A stretch of DNA of 9,405 nucleotides from positions 1-9,405 of the forward strand of contig JAJZUH010000076.1 of the NCBI GenBank assembly GCA_021847165.1, given 5' to 3'. Origin of the DNA: Pseudomonadota bacterium. Its GTDB lineage: Bacteria > Pseudomonadota > Gammaproteobacteria > Burkholderiales > Gallionellaceae. The translations under genes were made by a program, and so were the position numbers. Below, piece by piece: positions 6,701 to 9,405 of the stretch; within the stretch, counting starts at the first letter, position 1, and every line of letters begins with the position of its first letter. Under the pieces are notes generated by a model, which saw only the letters and a program-made list of their open reading frames with translations, had not been told where the DNA came from and searched no databases.

Positions 6701-8620
6701 ATGAGCATCTATGGTATTGCAGTGAGCGCGCTGAATGCGGCGCAAGCCGGTCTCACGACGACCTCGAACAACATCGCCAATGCCAACACGCCCGGCTATT
6801 CCCGCCAGCAAATCGTCCAGGCGGCGATGCTGCCGCAAAACACAGGCGCGGGCTATCTGGGGCAGGGCGTCAATGTCACCACAGTGGTGCGGCGCTACGA
6901 CCAGTTTCTGGGCGCGCAAGTGCTCGAAGCGCAGACGCAATCGTCCAACCTGAATACGCAGCTGGGCCTGGCGCAGCAGGTGAGCAACCTGCTGGGCGGC
7001 ACCAACGGCGGACTGACTCCGTCGATGCAGGATTTCTTCACCGCAGTGAACGCCGTCGCCAACGCTCCGCAATCCGTGCCGGCGCGGCAGACCATGATCG
7101 GCAGCGCGCAGTCCCTGGTGAACGGTTTCCAGACCATGAACCAGAGCCTGAACCAGATACGCGACGGGCTGAACGGCCAGATCACTACCAGCGTGGCCCA
7201 GATCAACAGCTATGCGACGCAGATCGCCTCGCTGAACGACAAGATCGTGCAGATGCAGGCCAACAATCCGAACCAGCCGCCCAACGATCTGTTGGATCAG
7301 CGCGACCAGCTGATCAACCAGCTCAGCCAGCAGATACGCGTGTCCACCATCAAGCAGGGTAACGGCTCGATGGATGTGTTCATCGGCAACGGCCAGTCGC
7401 TGGTGCTCGGCAACCAGACGACGACGCTGCAGGCGGTTCCCTCCACCACCGATCCCACTGCGCTCGAAGTCGCTTACACCAACAACGGCACGGTGAACCG
7501 GATCCAGCAGAGCTCGCTGCAGGGCGGCAGCCTGGGCGGCTATATCAGTTTCCGCCAGACCATCCTCGATCCGGCGATCAATGCGCTCGGCCGCATCGCG
7601 ATGGGCTTCGCGAGCACCTTCAACCAGCAGCAGCAGCAGGGTATCGACCTGAACGGCGCGCTGGGCACCAACATGTTCACCATGGCGGCGCCGCGCGTGA
7701 CGGCCGCCACCACCAATGCCGGCAACGGCGTGATCGCTGCCACCGTCAGCAGCACCTCCGCGCTGACCGGCAACGATTACAGCGTCCAGTTCGACGGTAT
7801 CAACTACAACGTCTACAACACCTCCAACAACAGCCTGGTGCAGTCGTTCACTCCGGCGCAGATGGCTGCGGGCCAGACGGTGACGGGAACCGGCATCACG
7901 CTGCAGCTGACCGGCGGCGCAGCGACGGCGGGCGACTCGTTCCTCGTGCGTCCGACGGTCGATGGGGCGGGCAGTTTCGCCCTCAATATCACCGACCCGA
8001 CCAAGATCGCGGCAGCGTCCCCGATCCGCTCCAATGCGCCGACCAGCAACCTGGGGACGGGCACCATCGCGGCGGCTACCGTGTCCGGCGGCGTGCCATT
8101 GAATGCGAACCTGCAGCAGCCGGTCACCATCACGTTCAACAACCCTCCCACGACCTTCAACGTGACCGGCACGGGAACGGGGAATCCGACCAACGTTCCC
8201 TACACCGCAGGGGCGGCGATCACCTATAACGGCTGGACGACCCAGATCAGCGGCGCACCTGCCGCCGGCGACACGTTTACCGTCTCGCAGAATACCAACG
8301 CCACCACCGACGGCAGCAACAGCCTGCTGATGGCGGCATTGCAGACCACCAACACCCTGGCCAACAACACGACCAGCTATCAGGGCGCCTATGGGCAGCT
8401 GATCGGCCAGATCGGTACCCAGACCAACCAGCTGACGGTGACCAGCCAGGCGCAGACCACCTTGCTGAACTCGGTGACCGCCTCGCAGCAGGCCGTTTCC
8501 GGCGTCAATCTGGATGAAGAGGCGGCGAACCTGGTGCGTTACCAGCAGGCATACCAGGCAGCAGGAAAGGCGATGCAGGTCGCGAACACCATGTTCGACA
8601 CCATCCTGAATCTGAAGTAG
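6701..8620 (+). CDS. flgK: Hook-associated protein 1 FlgK
   Basis: FlgK is the first hook-filament junction protein; it replaces the FlgD cap on the finished hook and carries FlgL. The 639-residue product is about 90 longer than the enteric one. The N-terminus MSIYGIAVSALNAAQAGLTT, then SNNIANANTPGYSRQ (22-36), is the FlgK signature. Residues about 75-215 are the long helical D1 region, with DLLDQRDQLINQLSQQI (196-212). The extra length is a double beta-rich insert: module 1 at about 338-418 and module 2 at about 448-529, each ending in a GD-x-F motif. The C-terminus has SGVNLDEEAANLVRYQQAYQ (600-619), ending FDTILNLK. Five consecutive CAG codons give Gln309-313. AAGGA at 6689-6693 serves ATG 6701. 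It is transcribed from the sigma-28 promoter and probably also by operon read-through. No cysteine. Confidence 0.97.
   Translation: MSIYGIAVSALNAAQAGLTTTSNNIANANTPGYSRQQIVQAAMLPQNTGAGYLGQGVNVTTVVRRYDQFLGAQVLEAQTQSSNLNTQLGLAQQVSNLLGGTNGGLTPSMQDFFTAVNAVANAPQSVPARQTMIGSAQSLVNGFQTMNQSLNQIRDGLNGQITTSVAQINSYATQIASLNDKIVQMQANNPNQPPNDLLDQRDQLINQLSQQIRVSTIKQGNGSMDVFIGNGQSLVLGNQTTTLQAVPSTTDPTALEVAYTNNGTVNRIQQSSLQGGSLGGYISFRQTILDPAINALGRIAMGFASTFNQQQQQGIDLNGALGTNMFTMAAPRVTAATTNAGNGVIAATVSSTSALTGNDYSVQFDGINYNVYNTSNNSLVQSFTPAQMAAGQTVTGTGITLQLTGGAATAGDSFLVRPTVDGAGSFALNITDPTKIAAASPIRSNAPTSNLGTGTIAAATVSGGVPLNANLQQPVTITFNNPPTTFNVTGTGTGNPTNVPYTAGAAITYNGWTTQISGAPAAGDTFTVSQNTNATTDGSNSLLMAALQTTNTLANNTTSYQGAYGQLIGQIGTQTNQLTVTSQAQTTLLNSVTASQQAVSGVNLDEEAANLVRYQQAYQAAGKAMQVANTMFDTILNLK
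7712..7954 (+). repeat. FlgK insert module, copy 1 (protein-level repeat)
   Basis: This stretch encodes FlgK residues about 338-418. It runs from GNGVIAATVSSTS through DYSVQFDGINYNVY and GITLQLTGGAATAGDSFLVR. It shares layout with copy 2: a G-x-G-x-I-A-A-x-T-V opening, an alternating strand, a Q-T-V or A-A-I turn, then a strand ending in A-G-D-x-F-x-V. The similarity is at protein level; the DNA has diverged, so it is an old duplication and not a recombination-prone repeat. Confidence 0.6.
8042..8287 (+). repeat. FlgK insert module, copy 2 (protein-level repeat)
   Basis: This stretch encodes FlgK residues about 448-529. It runs from GTGTIAAATVSGG through PVTITFNNPPTTFNV, PYTAGAAITYNGWTTQISG and APAAGDTFTV. 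The order of motifs parallels copy 1, and the opening is even closer to the FlgL copy that starts near 9230. A linker (about 420-447, with DPTKIAAASPIRSNAPT) separates the copies. Confidence 0.6.
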
Positions 8621-8623
8621 GAG
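8619..8623 (+). promoter_or_regulatory. flgL ribosome binding site overlapping the flgK stop
   Basis: AGGAG begins inside the flgK TAG stop codon (8618-8620) and lies six bases before ATG 8630. This arrangement favours coupled translation of the two junction proteins, which are needed in similar copy number. Confidence 0.6.
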
Positions 8624-8629
8624 CGGATC

Positions 8630-9405
8630 ATGCGTATCAGTACCAGTACCATCTACAGCACTAACGTTTCGTACCTGGACAACCTGCAGGTGCAGATTGC
8701 GCAGACGACGCAGCAGATCGCTTCCGGGCAAAGCATCCTGAACCCGGCCATGGATCCGGTCGGTGCCGCGCGCGCGACCGAGCTGACGCTGTCCTATGCC
8801 AGCACCACGCAATACGCGTCCAACAATACCGCGGCGACCAACACCCTGTCGCTTTCCGACGGCATCCTGCAGAACGTGACCTCGTTGCTGCAGAGCGCGC
8901 ACGACACGGCGATCACCGGAGCCAACGGGAATTCATTGTCCGACGGGAACCGCCTGGCGCTGGCGAAGAGTCTGCAGGGGGCTCTGCAGGACTTGCTGGG
9001 GCTGGCCAACAGCACCGATGGCAACGGCAACTATCTGTATTCCGGGGGGCAGGGCAGCGTGCAGCCATTCGTCAATACGCCCGCCGGCGTGGTCTACCAG
9101 GGCGACGATGTGCAGCGCAAGATGCAGGTGGCGCCGTCGCGCCAGATATCCAGCAGCGATTCCGGTGCCGATCTGTTCATGCGCATCCGCAACGGCAACG
9201 GGACGTTTCAGACCGCTCTCGCAGCCGGCAATACGGGTACCGGCACCATCAGCCAGGGCGTGGTGACCAATTCCACCTTGTATAGCGGCAACAGCTATCA
9301 GGTCACCTTTGGCGCGGGCGGCACGACATACAGCATCACCGACGTGACGGCAGGGCCGCCGGGTGTGGCCGTCGCCGGGCAAACCGGCGTGGCCTACGTG
9401 AGCGG
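8630..9405 (+). CDS. flgL: Hook-associated protein 3 FlgL (partial, 3' end missing)
   Basis: FlgL is the second junction protein, connecting FlgK to the flagellin filament. The frame is open from ATG 8630 to the window edge, giving 258 complete codons with no stop. The N-terminus MRISTSTIYSTNVSYLDNLQ, then QTTQQIASGQSILNPAMDPV (25-44), is the flagellin/FlgL D0 signature. Helical D1 continues through LQNVTSLLQSAHDTAITGAN (80-99) and the LANSTDGNGNYLYSGG motif (125-140), a FlgL hallmark that precedes the exposed region. From residue about 201 the protein enters a beta-rich insert resembling those in FlgK. The C-terminal D0 helix must lie beyond the window. ATG 8630 follows AGGAG (8619-8623) and is nine bases after flgK. 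No cysteine in the visible part. Confidence 0.95.
   Translation, partial: MRISTSTIYSTNVSYLDNLQVQIAQTTQQIASGQSILNPAMDPVGAARATELTLSYASTTQYASNNTAATNTLSLSDGILQNVTSLLQSAHDTAITGANGNSLSDGNRLALAKSLQGALQDLLGLANSTDGNGNYLYSGGQGSVQPFVNTPAGVVYQGDDVQRKMQVAPSRQISSSDSGADLFMRIRNGNGTFQTALAAGNTGTGTISQGVVTNSTLYSGNSYQVTFGAGGTTYSITDVTAGPPGVAVAGQTGVAYVS
9230..9405 (+). repeat. FlgL insert module related to the FlgK modules (cut by window end)
   Basis: This stretch encodes FlgL residues about 201-258. It opens NTGTGTISQGVVTNSTLYSG, then SYQVTFGAGGTTYSI and GQTGVAYVSG. The GTGTI-x-x-x-x-V opening and the x-V-T-F strand match FlgK copy 2, and the VAYVSG turn corresponds to VPYTAG there. The expected closing A-G-D-x-F motif would fall past the window edge, so the match is incomplete. 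Confidence 0.5.

Noticed and set aside
6649..7362. 237-residue + strand frame starting in the flgJ-flgK gap
   Set aside because: It overlaps flgK in another frame, and its sequence after the start is a frameshifted image of FlgK with no motif of its own.
7625..7639. (CAG)5 trinucleotide repeat in flgK as a contingency locus
   Set aside because: It is in frame and short, so slippage would only change the number of glutamines (309-313). Gln is common throughout this helical region, so chance is sufficient.
6620..8902. 760-residue open frame on the minus strand opposite flgK and the start of flgL
   Set aside because: Same shadow pattern: Arg/His/Val/Gly-rich composition, no recognisable domain, and no promoter or ribosome site matched to it. 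The + strand genes are certain.
9167..9172. Other GCCGAT words (for example in flgE, flgF, flgI, flgJ and flgL) as sigma-28 -10 boxes
   Set aside because: None I looked at has a TAAA-type -35 element about 11 bases upstream, and all lie inside coding sequence where the word encodes ordinary Ala-Asp or similar codons.

Overview
The window is an uninterrupted, co-directional (+ strand) piece of a flagellar rod/hook/ring operon in the classical order flgC-flgD-flgE-flgF-flgG-flgH-flgI-flgJ-flgK-flgL. The last gene, flgL, runs off the right edge. Gram-negative origin is clear from the outer-membrane L-ring lipoprotein (FlgH) and the periplasmic P-ring protein (FlgI). A FlgJ with a fused peptidoglycan-hydrolase domain, a single flgC-to-flgL order, high GC and the style of the FlgK/FlgL inserts fit a betaproteobacterium, perhaps in the Nitrosomonadales/Gallionellaceae area. 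That taxonomic guess is recalled from family knowledge and is not proven by the sequence.

Layout. Bases 1-85 hold no recognisable gene, only a T-rich leader ending in a good Shine-Dalgarno sequence for flgC. Then come flgC (proximal rod), flgD (hook cap/scaffold), flgE (hook), flgF and flgG (proximal and distal rod), flgH (L ring), flgI (P ring) and flgJ (rod cap and muralytic enzyme). Most gaps between genes are 10-24 bases, so this block reads as one transcript. The exceptions are 47 bases before flgE, which carry a small hairpin, and 64 bases before flgK.

The flgJ-flgK boundary carries the clearest regulatory signal. It is a near-perfect sigma-28 (FliA) promoter, TAAAGTTT-N11-GCCGATAC, whose -35 element begins with the TAA stop codon of flgJ. 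It should give flgK and flgL (the hook-filament junction proteins) a late-class promoter in addition to read-through from the early operon.

Together the genes build the export-driven axial structure outward. FlgC, FlgF and FlgG form the rod; FlgJ caps the rod and opens the peptidoglycan; FlgI and FlgH form the bushing; FlgD caps and FlgE builds the hook; FlgK and FlgL join hook to filament. Notable details are a duplicated beta-rich insert module in FlgK that recurs in FlgL, near-total absence of cysteine from all ten products, and loss of the second cysteine of the enteric FlgI disulfide. I see no mobile element, RNA gene, CRISPR array or novel system; this is an ordinary core flagellar locus.
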